Source: Archivesica marissinica (lineage: Eukaryota > Mollusca > Bivalvia > Venerida > Vesicomyidae). From it: DNA of 64,000 nt. The notes under the pieces were generated by a model. That model did not search any database, was not told the DNA's origin, and saw nothing but the letters and a program-made list of their open reading frames with translations. Positions 1 to 35,103 of the stretch are shown here, in pieces (the first letter of the stretch is position 1; each line of letters starts with the position of its first letter). The stretch lies in contig CM026400.1 in the NCBI GenBank assembly GCA_014843695.1, positions 14,091,631 through 14,155,630 on the forward strand, given 5' to 3'. Made by a program: the position numbers and the translations under genes.

Positions 1-529
1 TAATTATTTTCTTATTTTTCATATGTTTTCATTTACATATTTCTTCCCTTTATTCTACACTGGAATAAATTTGCATTTTAATTATGATTTTATTTTCCAT
101 TTGAAGAAAAATAGCAATACTGAGGCTTTAAACCGTAAAAACACAAACAGACATGGACAAGTAGACCACGTCAGGGTACCCTCTGGCTGAATTTTTCTCT
201 GCGCCATTTCTGTCGCCAATTGAAAAAGAATCGAGCCAACTACAAGCCATATAGTCCACAGATAAATATTTGAAGCCATGTATTTGACAAAACATGTTGT
301 GCCCAAAAAATAAAAGTGCGCCAAATATGTTTGCCAATTCACAAAATTTAGCGTAAGTGTTTGTTTGTTGTCGCGATTGGCGCCCTTGATGACCGACAAC
401 GAGAACCCTGCTTGTACAACTTCACGTCTTTAACCCCCCCCCTTTCCCCATGTACGCTTATATACTACTGTACATTTGGCTGCCATCTATCAGAGGATAA
501 GCAGTAAGAACCTCCATTTAGATCACTGG
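1..529. other. No supported gene
   Basis: A minus-strand frame (82-399, 105 codons) has hydrophobic stretches, but I see no domain, splice support or relative. Confidence 0.5.
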
Positions 530-900
530 CATTGAGAGACATCGATGAGTTACTGCCCCTGAATACTCCATAAAAGTGTTTTCCTCTGTTTTTATTGTTG
601 TTTCTTTTGCACAACATGCTAGCAATTTTATTCCACTATCACTTCTTATGAGTATTAAATTTACTATATCTCGACAGATCTCCTACAGTATATGCAATGG
701 GTACTTACTTGTAAAACAAAATTATCAGTTATCAGTTAATTAACACGATTTTGATAAAACACATTTATCATACCGCAACGTCTGGTTAGGGAACAACAGT
801 AAAAACAAAGGATTCCAACTAAAATGACCCATTCACATTTTGGATAAATCAGTCTTTATCTGCCAAGGGAGGTAATAGAAAGTTAGAAATGTCTCTCAGT
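530..900. repeat. Dispersed repeat with GAGTTACTGCCCCTGAATAC
   Basis: Related copies lie at 49784-50345 and 52867-53500. They share GAGAGACATC, the TTTTCCTCTGTT part and GATAAATC..TCTGCCAAGGGAG. It is non-coding. Confidence 0.7.
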
Positions 901-1019
901 ATATGAAGAGTTGTATGCAGACCGTTATTATGAATTTTTGATTGCTTAGCTATTAATGTCCTGGGTTAAGTAAAATGTGCAGCCAATCTAAGGCACAAAC
1001 CTGGGACCTTTTGCTTACA

Positions 1020-1058
1020 GGGCGAATACTCTACCAGCTGAGCTAGCCGGTCCGCTTA
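1020..1058 (-). mobile_element. tRNA-Lys-like head fragment
   Basis: The reverse strand reads TAGCTCAGCTGGTAGAG and a GGTCCCAGGTTTG-like B box further on. A second diverged copy is at 1258-1320. Both lack the 3' CCA-adjacent stem of a real tRNA, so they look like SINE heads. Confidence 0.45.
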
Positions 1059-1372
1059 CATATAAGCTCCCCTAATGATGACTCTAATGAAGTCGATACC
1101 ACAACATACTCCCTCACCAAATCGGAATTCATCCACGAATTTGTAGAGTTAGAGAACATGGTGAAGGTAAACATGATCTCTGCGGTCCCTCGTTGGGCGC
1201 CAACCGTCGCAGAGTGAGAAAAATGTGCAACCAACCTGGGGTTTGGATTTCTGAATTGCAAAACCCGGGACCTTTCGCTTATAGGGGAATGCTCACCGGA
1301 CTCAGCTAGCCAGGCTGCTCCTCAGTGGTGACTAAGTTCCTACTGAGCCATGTATATGGTACATGTTATACA

Positions 1373-1600
1373 AATTTATTTTAGCTCGATTGCGAAACAA
1401 GTTCTTTCAACTTATATTAATCACTCTCGAGACCTCATTCCTGATGGAATCCATCGCCATGAAGGAGAGAGAAGAGGCAATGTGGAATTTAAATGCCTTG
1501 CCTAAGGACACAATCGTAACGGCTCCAGCGGGGCTCGAACTCCGGACCTTCGCACCTGAAGCGAACGCGCATCCACTGCGCTATCACGACTTCCACGTGG
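1373..1600 (-). mobile_element. SINE B copy
   Basis: Family B has a head with GTGATAGCGCAGTGG and B box GAGTTCGAGCC, then GGCAAGGCATTTAAATTCCA, GAATGAGGTCTCGAGAGTGA, and a tail TTGTTTCGCAATCGAGCTAA. This copy is complete. Confidence 0.82.
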
Positions 1601-1763
1601 TATGGTACGTGTAAATGATATGAAGAGGTGTTTATATGCGGGATGGGGTTTAACCTGAGCTACCAACCTATCTGCTTTCTAAATCACTGGAACACAATTG
1701 TGTAACCTAACTACTTTGAGATTCTAGGCAGATCCTGACTAGATCGACATACATTTTGATACC

Positions 1764-2007
1764 TTAACCCTTTCAACCCCACAGGCCTCTAAATAGGCTT
1801 ATGAAAAGTGTAGATCCAGATGAGCCGGCTCATAACGAACCGTCTCATCAGGATCTGCACTTTTTTGCCAGTAATAATTATTACTATTTTTAGATAAAAT
1901 TACCCATTTTGATAAATGAACTGGTCCAAATGTAATTTTCTTATTAATTTATGGTCTAAAAATAGCAGCACCAGTCCATGTCAGTTACTTGGGGTTGAAA
2001 GGGTTAA
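1764..2007 (+). mobile_element. piggyBac-like MITE
   Basis: TTAA at both ends, then inverted ends CCCTTTCAACCCC. An internal palindrome is built on GATGAGCCGGCTC and GAGCCGTCTCATC. The element is about 245 bp and has no coding capacity. TTAA duplication plus CCCTTT ends point to piggyBac mobilisation (inference). Confidence 0.85.
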
Positions 2008-2241
2008 TGTCATCCTATCACAGACGGGACAATAGAAAACTGATATATACATAGTTCGGAAGACAATGTACAAGTGTATATTGCACATCCAAATCTATCA
2101 TATACTGCACTGAAGCACCATTATAAGGGACAGTGACTTCGCCCCCTAGGGGCCCAACTGAACTCCAAAATAAAAAATTGTTTATACATTTTTTATACAA
2201 AACATTGTCCAGTAAACTACACTCCTATTCTAATATTGTAT

Positions 2242-2486
2242 TTAACTCTTTCAACCCCAAGTAACTGACATGGACTGGTGCATGCTATTTTTAGACCAAT
2301 AAATTAATAAGAAAATTACCTTTGGACCAGTTCATTTATCAAAAGGGTAATTTTATCTAAAAATAGTAATAATTATTACTGGCAAAAAAGTGCAGATCCT
2401 GATGAGACGGCTCGTTATGAGCCGGCTCATCTGGATCTACACTTTTCATAAGCCTATTTAGAGGCCTGTGGGGTTGAAAGGGTTAA
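2242..2486 (-). mobile_element. piggyBac-like MITE, inverted partner
   Basis: The same family in the opposite direction, 234 bp from the copy at 1764, so the two can pair as a long hairpin in a transcript. Confidence 0.85.
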
Positions 2487-2768
2487 AGGCCATATTGTGT
2501 ATTTTAACCCAATTTTGTCGAAATAAATTTAAATACAACCATTTACGGGTGGGTGCAATTGCCCGGTATCTCACTTCGCCCATAAATTCTGACATAGGAT
2601 GAGCCCCAAAGCCCCCGTTATATTCCACACACAAATCCGTCATATTCTGCATCAAGCCACCATTTCTGCCATCATGGTGGTTCAATTCTGACGTAGTAGA
2701 TAAAAAATTCTGACATCGCAGCTAAATAATTCTAGCAAAACGGCTCAATACGGATATCACAACAGCCA

Positions 2769-26344
<23,576 letters not shown>

Positions 26345-26740
26345 CGCAAATCAATGTCTATGTTAGCTACATTTGTTTCTTTGTTGTTTTGTTGTCCTCT
26401 GTACAATTAAATGAGTCAAAAGTTGCATGTAAACAAACAAGACGGTGCAGTCGTAATTATTTGGAGATCGTGATAATAACGGTTAGCCGATAATAACTAA
26501 CAACAAACTTGGATTACCATGTCGACATCCACAACGCGCACGTCGTGACACATCCCGCAGTAGCAGCTCATTCAAGACTTCGCGTCATCGACACAGACTC
26601 GGTCTCTCGTGTAAACCCAATGATCCCATGTCATGGAGTAATGAAATAAGGGAGATAACAAACTTAATAAAATGACTATAAATAACAAGATTACTTTCCC
26701 TTATTTTCATACTGAGGAATTGATGATTATGATTGAGTTT
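26345..26740 (-). promoter_or_regulatory. Probable promoter and 5' UTR region of the WDR31-like gene
   Basis: Non-repetitive DNA directly upstream of the start codon. No TATA box or clear RFX X-box was found by eye, so the call rests on position only. Confidence 0.35.
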
Positions 26741-27159
26741 ATTAACCCTCGCCACCGGCGAACCACGTGAGCGAGCGAATTTGTATTATCGAGTTAAATA
26801 GTGTGCGAACTGTCTGTCACTGTGAAATTTCATTGAGTATTGGTTCCTCTGATTGTAAGATCATGTGCTAGCCTCGGGTACCAGCTACTGCAGCGATAAC
26901 CGGTATACAAGTTCTCAGCTCGGTACCTAATTGTGGTACTTCACTCTCATACGCACGTGTTTCGCTCAATAGGAAACAACAGAGAATGCACCGTACACTT
27001 ATAAGTAGATTATTGCAATCTTTTGGAGCGGTCAGGAAACGTGATTCAAGCACAACCGTGACAAGTAGTCGCTTAGAGAGTTTCATTATAAATGACTATA
27101 TAAGAACCATGCTCGACTAGAGGAAATGTCACGTCCGGAATACATGTTCTGGACGAATG

Positions 27160-27915
27160 GAATAAAAAGTTTATGTATTCGTCTGGTAGTTATTAAATTG
27201 TCCAATTGTTTTCAGGGAACTAGTTCCAAGCTTTCACTGGTGTGAGCATAGAAATACAGGCTTGAGCTGGTATTCATAAATTCATTATATATGTATTCGT
27301 CTGGTAGTTATTAAATTGTCCAATTGTTTTCAGGGTACTAGTTCCAAGCTTTCACTGGTGTGAGCATAGAAATACAGACTTGAGCTGGTATCCAGCATTC
27401 ATCAATTCATTCTATATGTATTCGTCTGGTAGTTATTAAATTGTCCAATTGTTTTCAGGGTACTAGTTCCAAGCTTTCACTGGTGTGAGCATAGAAATAC
27501 AGCATTGAGCTGGTATCCAACATTCATCAACTCATTCTATATGTATTCGTCTGGTAGTTATTAAATTGTCCAATTGTTTTCAGGGTACTAGTTCCAAGCT
27601 TTCACTGGTGTGAGCATAGAAATACAGGCTTGAGCTGGTATCCAGCATTCATCAACGCATTCTATATGTATTCGTCTGGTAGTTATTAAATTGTCCAATT
27701 GTTTTCAGGGAACTAGTTCCAAGCTTTCACTGGTGTGAGTATAGAAATACAGGCTTGAGCTGGTATCCAGCATTCATCAACGCATTCTATATGTATTCGT
27801 CTGGTAGTTATTAAATTGTCCAATTGTTTTCAGGGAACTAGTTCCAAGCTTTCACTGGTGTGAGTATATAAATACAGGCTTGAGCTTGTATCCAGCATTC
27901 ATCAAATCATTCTAT
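27160..27915. repeat. ~123-bp tandem repeat (6 copies)
   Basis: The unit includes TATGTATTCGTCTGGTAGTT and CCAATTGTTTTCAGGG. It lies upstream of the WDR31-like gene. Confidence 0.92.
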
Positions 27916-28044
27916 TTTCTGATGGAAGGCATGTTCCAAGAATAAGCGCCAATTTGATCGCATTTCAATCGTCCTTCTGTTACATATTTATATGTTAATA
28001 GTTTGTCTTGTTCAATTTAAGAATCAACATACTTCTAGAGAATC

Positions 28045-28905
28045 TATACTAAAGGATATAGAAAACGCACACTTCGGATAAGTGTGTTTTTACATGAAAA
28101 ACAATAACTATATAAATACATAGTTTTAAACATTTTGGAATAGTGTTAGTTGTTCAGTTTGTGCTTTGTAATAAAGATATCTTTGATGGAATCCTTCGTA
28201 TTTCGTTTTCATGTAATAATAATCATATAATGTAGGTGTGCGTTTTCTATGTCCTCTAGTATAATAATCATATAATGTAGGTGTGCGTTTTCTATGTCCT
28301 CTAGTATATAATGTAGGTGTGCGTTTTCTATGTCCTCTAGTATAATAATCATATAAAGTAGGTGTGCGTTTTCTATGTCCTCTAGTATAATAATCATATA
28401 ATGTAGGTGTGCGTTTTCTATGTCCTCTAGTATATAATGTAGGCGTGCGTTTTCTATGCCCTCTAGTATATAATATATGTGTGCGTTTTCTATGTCCTCT
28501 AGTATATAATGTAGGTGTGCGTTTACTATGGCCTCTAGTATATAATGTAGGTGTGCGTTTTCTATGTCCTCTATTATATAATGTAGGTGTGCGTTTTATA
28601 TGTCCTCTAGTATATAATGTAGATGTGCGTTTTCTATGTCCTCTAGTATATAATGTAGATGTGCGTTTTCTATGTCCTCTAGTATATAATGTAGGCGTGC
28701 GTTTTCTATGTCCTCTAGTATATAATGTAGGTGTACGTTTTCTATGTCCTCTAGTATATAATGTAGGCGTGCGTTTTCTATGTCCTCTAGTATATAATGT
28801 AGGTGTGCGTTTTCTATGTCCTCTAGTATATAATGTAGGTGTACGTTTTCTATGTCCTCTAGTATATAATGTAGGCGTGCGTTTTCTATGTCCTCTAGTA
28901 TAGCT
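28045..28905. mobile_element. TIR element of the CTAGAGGACATAG family with an amplified right end
   Basis: The left end and interior match the copy at 42693. From about 28232 the right inverted end is repeated about 20 times (units of ~33 or ~45 bp containing GTGTGCGTTTTCTATGTCC). Confidence 0.82.
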
Positions 28906-28991
28906 GCCAAGGTTTCAACCTATAGGTATGGTCTTTCCAAATTACAATGCTCCTCAGTGAACACTGCACATCATTGGACGTAGAAGACGAA

Positions 28992-29032
28992 GCACAAGAA
29001 GAAGAAGAAGAAGAAGAAGAAGAAGAAGAAGG
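28992..29032. repeat. (GAA)n microsatellite
   Basis: An uninterrupted AGA run of about 40 bp. Confidence 0.95.
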
Positions 29033-29311
29033 AGGCTATGGAAGTTGTTTGTAATCACAAGTTAGTTGAGGTGATTGTATATATCGGATTCACTCAATCA
29101 AATCACTTACTTTTTGTGAGTTTTAGTTCTAATATATCGTTGGCGGCCATTTTGAATTTTGAGAAATTCTCATGGAGCAACCGAGCTAATTTTGCTCTCC
29201 TACTCATATTTAAAACTCTGTCGTGACGTCATACCTTGTACTTGCAGTCCATTATTATTAATATTGGACCTGTGTCCAAAAGGCCAGAGTATTATATTTA
29301 ATTCTGTGCGT

Positions 29312-29537
29312 GGAAGTCGTGATAGCGCAGTGGGTGCGTGTTCGCTTCAGGTGCGAAAGGTCTAGAGTTCGAGCCCCGCTGGAGCCGTTACGATTGTGCC
29401 CTTAGGCAAGGCATTTAAATTCCACGTTGCCTCTCCTTCATGGCGATGGATTCCATCAGGAATGAGGTCTCGAGAGTGATTAATATAAGTTGAAATAACT
29501 TGTTTCGTAATCGAGCTAAAATAAATGTGTATAAACT
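29312..29537 (+). mobile_element. SINE B copy
   Basis: Complete. Confidence 0.82.
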
Positions 29538-29762
29538 AAGACTTGGAAATGTACATGTGAATGTACCAAATTAACAATTGTAATTAGTAGGATCGTCTTA
29601 CACAAGTGTGTGTTTTAAGGAAGATATGGCGCTTCACATAGTGCAATATTTTACATATTGGATCGATTTCGGCTTATATCCTATACAAACACACACTTAT
29701 ATAACAATATCTTACTAGTTAAAATTGTTAATTTCGTACATGTATGCATAGGATTTGATATA

Positions 29763-29934
29763 CAGTCAAACCTGTGTTAAGCAGCCAGCCAAGGGAATCA
29801 CAGAAAGTGACTGCTAAGCACAGGTTGGCTGCTTAATAGAGGTCAAATGTATAATAAAACAACATATTGGGAAGCTGGCTGCTTAATACAGGTTGGTTGC
29901 TTAATGGAGGTGACCAATAACACAGGTTTGACTG
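29763..29934. mobile_element. pogo/Tigger-like MITE
   Basis: Ends CAGTCAAACCTGTGTTA and CACAGGTTTGACTG, with TA on both sides. The interior repeats TTAAGCAGCC-type motifs. Confidence 0.78.
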
Positions 29935-30394
29935 TAATACTTTGAATAATAACCAGTCCAATATTAATAATAATGGACTGCAAGGACAAGGTATGACGTC
30001 ACGGCAGTGTTTTAAATGTAAATAAAATCGGTGCAGGTCATCCTTATCGCGCGAATGCAGGTACAACGAAACCCGACAAATCGAGTTCCGTGTTTAGTTG
30101 TACCAGAAAACAGTCACTAATGCATTAAGTTCTGAAATTCTTTAGCAAATACCTAGAATAGATTTCACGTATTTTCATTGTTATATTATATATTATTTTC
30201 CTGCCTATTGTATATCAATCAATTGATAGGGAGAAGAACTATATAAGTTTTCTTTCGTTCTAATCCCTTTCCGTCTACTGCTGTTAAATTATATATGTAA
30301 AATGTTCATTTCTTGATTACATGTACAAATACTGAAATAAATAATGTTTAAACTAGAAAACAATGCCTAACACAGAATAATGAAAACACGAGGT

Positions 30395-30687
30395 TGTGTG
30401 TTTTACGTTTATTTATCGTCGCTATCGGTTGCTCATATCAGCGACGCCTCCTGAAAAGATTCGTCATTTTAGATTTTTGGAGGATAGTGCAATGATACAG
30501 ACAAATACCCATTCTAGAATCTCCTCTGGTTCGTTTACGTGCACGGTGTAATGCACCGACACAAGACCTCGGATTAAAGTCCCAACTCAAAGACTGTTAA
30601 CTTTATTAGGGTCAGACGAGGGATCGAACCTGCGATCCCTGGATGACCAGTCCAACGTGTTAACCACTGGACTACAGCTCCGTCTGT
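30395..30687 (-). mobile_element. SINE A copy
   Basis: Complete. It lies in the same flanking dispersed repeat (6140-6304 and 30220-30394) as the copy at 6305, so the two share one ancestral insertion that was copied. Confidence 0.85.
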
Positions 30688-31031
30688 GAAAAGACGACAA
30701 ATCATTATATTATATCGTTTTTAATTTTCCAATAGGATGAGTTTTTGTCAATCCTTAGCACCGATGGGGCGTTATTTAGATACCGTCGCGTTTTCTGAAC
30801 CAATCAACAAACTGCTGAAAATGTCAAAATTTGCTAAGAATCTATTTGGTGAATGAATAACTTTCAACCCTCATTATGCATTGACTTAGAATGTTCTGGG
30901 CACAGAACTATTCTAAGGAGCGGATGCTTAAAGACGTGTGGTTAGTTTCTTATATTTCCATTTATTCAATAATAATATAATGTATTGAGATTTTTACGTA
31001 CAGTTTTGAAGATTTGTGTACAATAATTACT

Positions 31032-31188
31032 TAGTATAAATTCATTTTACAACGATTACGAAACAAGCTTCAACAAAATATTGATCAGTTTCGTTGTCGC
31101 CGATGAAAGCTATATGTGGTAATTGGTGCGGGAGAAACCCGGAGTACCCGGAGAAACCCACCTGTCCGATCTTGCGACCACAGTAATT
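31032..31188 (-). mobile_element. SINE C, partial
   Basis: Tail and middle only. Confidence 0.7.
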
Positions 31189-31465
31189 ACTTAGAGTTTT
31201 GTTTTGAGAAGCTACCAAATTACCTCCCTTTTTGGATATTTACATGTATACTCACACGTAGCACTGGAGGCATAGAAAAGTAAAAATACAAAGGTAAATT
31301 TGTAAATTTAAAGGAAAACACCGTCATATATAAAGATATGTTTTTAAAGACATAGTCATGTTCAAACTGACATTCACGATTTCTAAGAAAGTTAATAATT
31401 TCTAATAGGATATACATTTTTGGTGTCAATATATAATTGTATAATCGGTTTATTGCTAGGATACA

Positions 31466-31751
31466 CAGACGGATCTGTAGTCCAGTGGTAACACGCTGGA
31501 CTGGGAATCCAGGGATCGCAGGTTCGATCCCCCGTCTAACCCTAATAAAAATAACAGTCTTTCAGATGGGACGTTAAACCGAGGTCTCGTGTCGGTGCTT
31601 TACACCGTGCACGTAAAAGAACCTGAGGTGACTCTGGAATGGGTATCTGTCTGTATCATGCACTATCCAAAACTCTAAAATGACTAATCTCTTCAGGAGG
31701 CGTCGCTCATATGGGTAACCGGTAGCGACGATAAATAAACATAAAACACAC
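31466..31751 (+). mobile_element. SINE A copy
   Basis: Complete, with a well-preserved head and tail. Confidence 0.85.
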
Positions 31752-31852
31752 AGTTAACTAGGATAGTCTATTTATCGCTCGGCTCTCACCGTAGCTCTAT
31801 TTCTCCGTAGCCATGGAAATGAGTGTGTGTACAACACTGTTAGCAACACATT

Positions 31853-31929
31853 TATATTAGTTCGATTGCAAGTTTCTTACAACTTATATTAATCACTCTC
31901 GAGACCTCATTCCTGGTGGAATCCATCGC

Positions 31930-31979
<50 letters not shown>

Positions 31980-32268
31980 GGGAGAGAGAGAGCGAGCGAG
32001 GGGAGAGAGAGAGCGAGCGAGGGGAGAGAGAGAGAGCGAGCGAGGGGAGAGAGAGAGCGAGCGAGGGGAGAGAGAGAGCGAGCGAGGGGAGAGAGAGAGA
32101 GCGAGCGAGGGGAGAGAGAGAGCGAGCGAGGGGAGAGAGAGAGCGAGGGGGGAGAGAGAGAGAGAGAGAGAGAGAGGAGGAGGCAATGTGTAATTTAAAT
32201 GTCTTGCCTCAGGGCACAATCGTAATAATTTGTTTCGCAATCGAGCTAAAATAAATATGTATAAACTA
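31853..32268 (-). mobile_element. SINE B with an expanded GA tract
   Basis: The body is interrupted by a 240-bp GAGA/GCGAGCGAGGGGA array at the place where the consensus has the short AGAGAGAAGAGG run. Confidence 0.8.
31934..32176. repeat. GAGA/GCGAGCGAGGGGA array
   Basis: Expanded inside a SINE B copy. Confidence 0.92.
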
Positions 32269-32639
32269 AAACAACCATTCCTAGAGTCTATTATAAAATA
32301 TATATTTTAGAGACGGAGTGCTATATGGTATGGGTACAGGGTTGCTTGTGCATAATGGGTAAACTCTCAAGTTCCTGTGGATAATCGTATGATTTGTAGC
32401 TTACAATACACACTACTGCAACATGTAGGATTACAGAATGAGATACGCTATCTGCTTCTTGATATATCCACTTGCACGTGCAACTTTTACTCAAAGCTCA
32501 AGTCATGGCTGTCATCTTTTGTCCACGGTGGTATGACCAGTGAATGGCTAATTGTTCATTGTTATGCAATGGCTGAAATACACGAATAAGTCATTCATTC
32601 TAAAACATCGTGGTTATTTACTTTACACGGGCGTCTTTT

Positions 32640-32911
32640 GGTTACAACCAACTATTGGCAGACGAGAATCTAGGAAGCTAATACGTCTGCGTTGACTGTT
32701 AATATAATACTGGTATTATAAGTAAGAGTTCTCCTGTGCACCGTGACTGTGCTCGTGTACGTGACATACTGAGTGTGATCCTGTACGTGACTTACTGAGT
32801 GTGCGGAGAATCTGTAGAAGGCGACGGTTTGCCGCATATGGTGGAAGACCATAACAGATCTCGTGTTGCTGCAGACGACATCGTTGCTGATGAAGAATGA
32901 ACATTTCAGAG
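32640..32911 (+). promoter_or_regulatory. Non-repetitive island, possible 5' exon region of the receptor gene
   Basis: One of the few repeat-free, GC-balanced stretches between the two genes. It contains a two-copy GTACGTGAC.TACTGAGTGTG motif and ends in a strong GTACGT donor. Confidence 0.3.
32890..32911 (+). CDS. Candidate 5' coding exon of the NR2E3-like gene
   Basis: ATGAAGAATGAACATTTCAG then AG precedes a strong GTACGT donor. It leaves one base, which would join the DBD exon in frame ([16 protein letters not shown]). The surrounding 32700-32910 is non-repetitive. The start context is poor and an upstream ATG (32838) opens a 20-codon frame that would act as a uORF. This rests on phase and position only; other first exons, inside or outside the window, are possible. 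Confidence 0.25.
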
Positions 32912-32982
32912 GTACGTGCACGAGGTAAATGTAGTCTTATTTTATTAATAATAATAATAATAATCAAGACATGACATTTAGC

Positions 32983-33772
32983 AGCTGGCGGTGTACAGGG
33001 TGGGGAAGGTATGAGCTATTCCGAGTGTTCTCTAGTGGTGAGATAGGGCAAGCATGATATTTAGCAAGGTATTTGCTAGCTGTGTACAGGGTGGGGGGAG
33101 GTATGAGCTATTCCGAATGTTCTCTAGTTGTGAGATGGGGCAAGCATGACATTTATCATGGTATCTGCTAGCGGTGTACAGGGTGGGGGAAGGTATGAGC
33201 TATTCCGAGTGTTCTCTAGTGTCGAGATAGGGCAAGCATGATATTTAGCAAGGTGTCTGCTAGCGGTGTACAGAGTGGATGAGGTATGTGCTATTCCGAA
33301 TGTTCCCTAGTTGTGAGATAGGGCAAGCATGTCATTTAGCAAGGTATCTGCTAGCGGTGTACAGGGTGGGGTAAGGTATGAGCTATTCCGAGTGTTCTCT
33401 AGTTGTGAGATAGGGCAAGCATGACAGTTAGCAAGGTATCTGCTAGCGGTGTACAGAGTGGATGAGGTATGTGCTATTCCGAATGTTCCCTAGTTGTGAG
33501 ATAGGGCAAGCATGTCATTTAGCAAGGTATCTGCTAGAGGTGTACAGGGTGGGGTAAGGTATGAGTTATTCCGAGTGTTCTCTAGTTGTGAGATAGGGCA
33601 AGCATGACATTTAGCAAGGTATCTGCTGGCGGTGTACATAGTGGGAAAGGTATGAGCTATTGCGAGTGTTCTCTAGTTGTGAGATAGGACAAGCATGACA
33701 TTTAGCAAGGTATCTGCTGGCGGTGTACAGGGTGGGGGAGGTATGAGCTATTCCGAATGTTCTCTAGTTGTT
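32983..33772. repeat. ~92-bp tandem repeat (about 8 copies)
   Basis: The unit includes GAGATAGGGCAAGCATGAC and GCTAGCGGTGTACAGGGTGG. Confidence 0.9.
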
Positions 33773-33822
33773 TCAAAATCTAACGGAGGGAGATACCCTC
33801 GGACCCCTCTATTTATCTATTT

Positions 33823-33995
33823 ATTAATCACTCTCGAGAACTCATTCCTGATGGAATCCATCGCCATGAAGGAGAGAGAAGAGACAATGTGGAAATTTAA
33901 ATGCCTTGCCTAAGGGTACAATCGTAACGACTACAGCTGGGCGCGAACTCGGAGCCTTTCATACCTGAATTGAACGCACTATCACGACTTCCACA
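33823..33995 (-). mobile_element. SINE B copy
   Basis: Tail missing, head diverged. Confidence 0.7.
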
Positions 33996-34857
33996 ATCGG
34001 AACAGATTTTTTTTTAAAGTTTTTCTTTGGGTTGTTGCCAGGGCCCAGTGGTTGATATATCAGGTCCGTACCGGTGTCGGTTATGAATCGTGACCGATGC
34101 CTCTATAGATTTATAAATTAGGTATTTCAGTCAGGTAAGTCAGACTTTATTATACAACTACAAACAATAGACTTATAATCTTGGATCAAAACCCCAAGAG
34201 TATGTTTATTCATAATAATATTAATCGGATGTCCTCAAAAGGTCTTTAATCTCTGATTCTTGCGCAAAATTGCGCGACTTTTTAGAAAAGATTACTCAGT
34301 AAATCTGTCTATAACTCCTTTAAACAATAATCGGACAATAGATTGTGCTGATGTTTGCCCATGTAATAACGACCAGTAATCAGTATTAACTGGCAATAAT
34401 ACGCAAAATTTAGCCCCCTAATGTGGCCTTAGAAAGGGGGACAATGCTACAGTTAATGGGTAGACAATGGGAATGGTATTAACTCGTCTTAATCTTGCTT
34501 GACAACCTCAAACATGTTATATCTGAAGACAAAAAATATGTTCCTGTCATTGAAGTACATATCGTTAAATATTTCAAAAATAATACGGTGTCCATAGAAA
34601 GTGGTATTTTGTTGAATATTCCTTCCAAATTTGTTGCGATAATGCGGTGTTCGCAGAACGTGGAGTTGTGTTGATATTCGAATTACCATTACCATAGTGT
34701 GATACCTTAATATGTTGGATTTGATTATGTTGGATACTGGGCAACATCATATACTTACAGGTGGGAATTGTAATATATGTTTCCTTATTGATAATGACGA
34801 CGAACACCACGGCGGCGAATTGTCTATTTTTTTATATTTTTTTATATTTTTATATTT
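33996..34857. other. No supported feature
   Basis: AT-rich intergenic or intronic DNA. Short frames show no domain. Confidence 0.4.
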
Positions 34858-35103
34858 TTAAACTTTATTTATTTTACAACGATTGCGAAGCAAGTTTTAA
34901 CAACTTATATTAATCACTCTCGTTGGCTCGGATGAAAGCGTAAATGTGGTCATTCATGTGGGAGGACACCGAATTACCCGGAGAAAACCCACCTGTCCGA
35001 TCTGGCGACCGTTGTACCATCTCACATACTTCCTGGTCCGGGGATCGAACCCGGGTCTCATTGGTGAGAAGCGAGCGTGCTAACCACTGCGCTAATCGGA
35101 CAG
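34858..35103 (-). mobile_element. SINE C copy
   Basis: A complete copy whose head end is the start of the 56-bp-type array at 35103. Confidence 0.82.

Noticed and set aside
82..399. 105-codon minus frame with hydrophobic stretches
   Set aside because: No recognisable family, no splice partner, and AT-rich background can give such frames.
26345..26740. RFX X-box for a ciliary gene
   Set aside because: I looked for a GTTGCC..GGCAAC-type site upstream of the WDR31-like start and saw none convincing.
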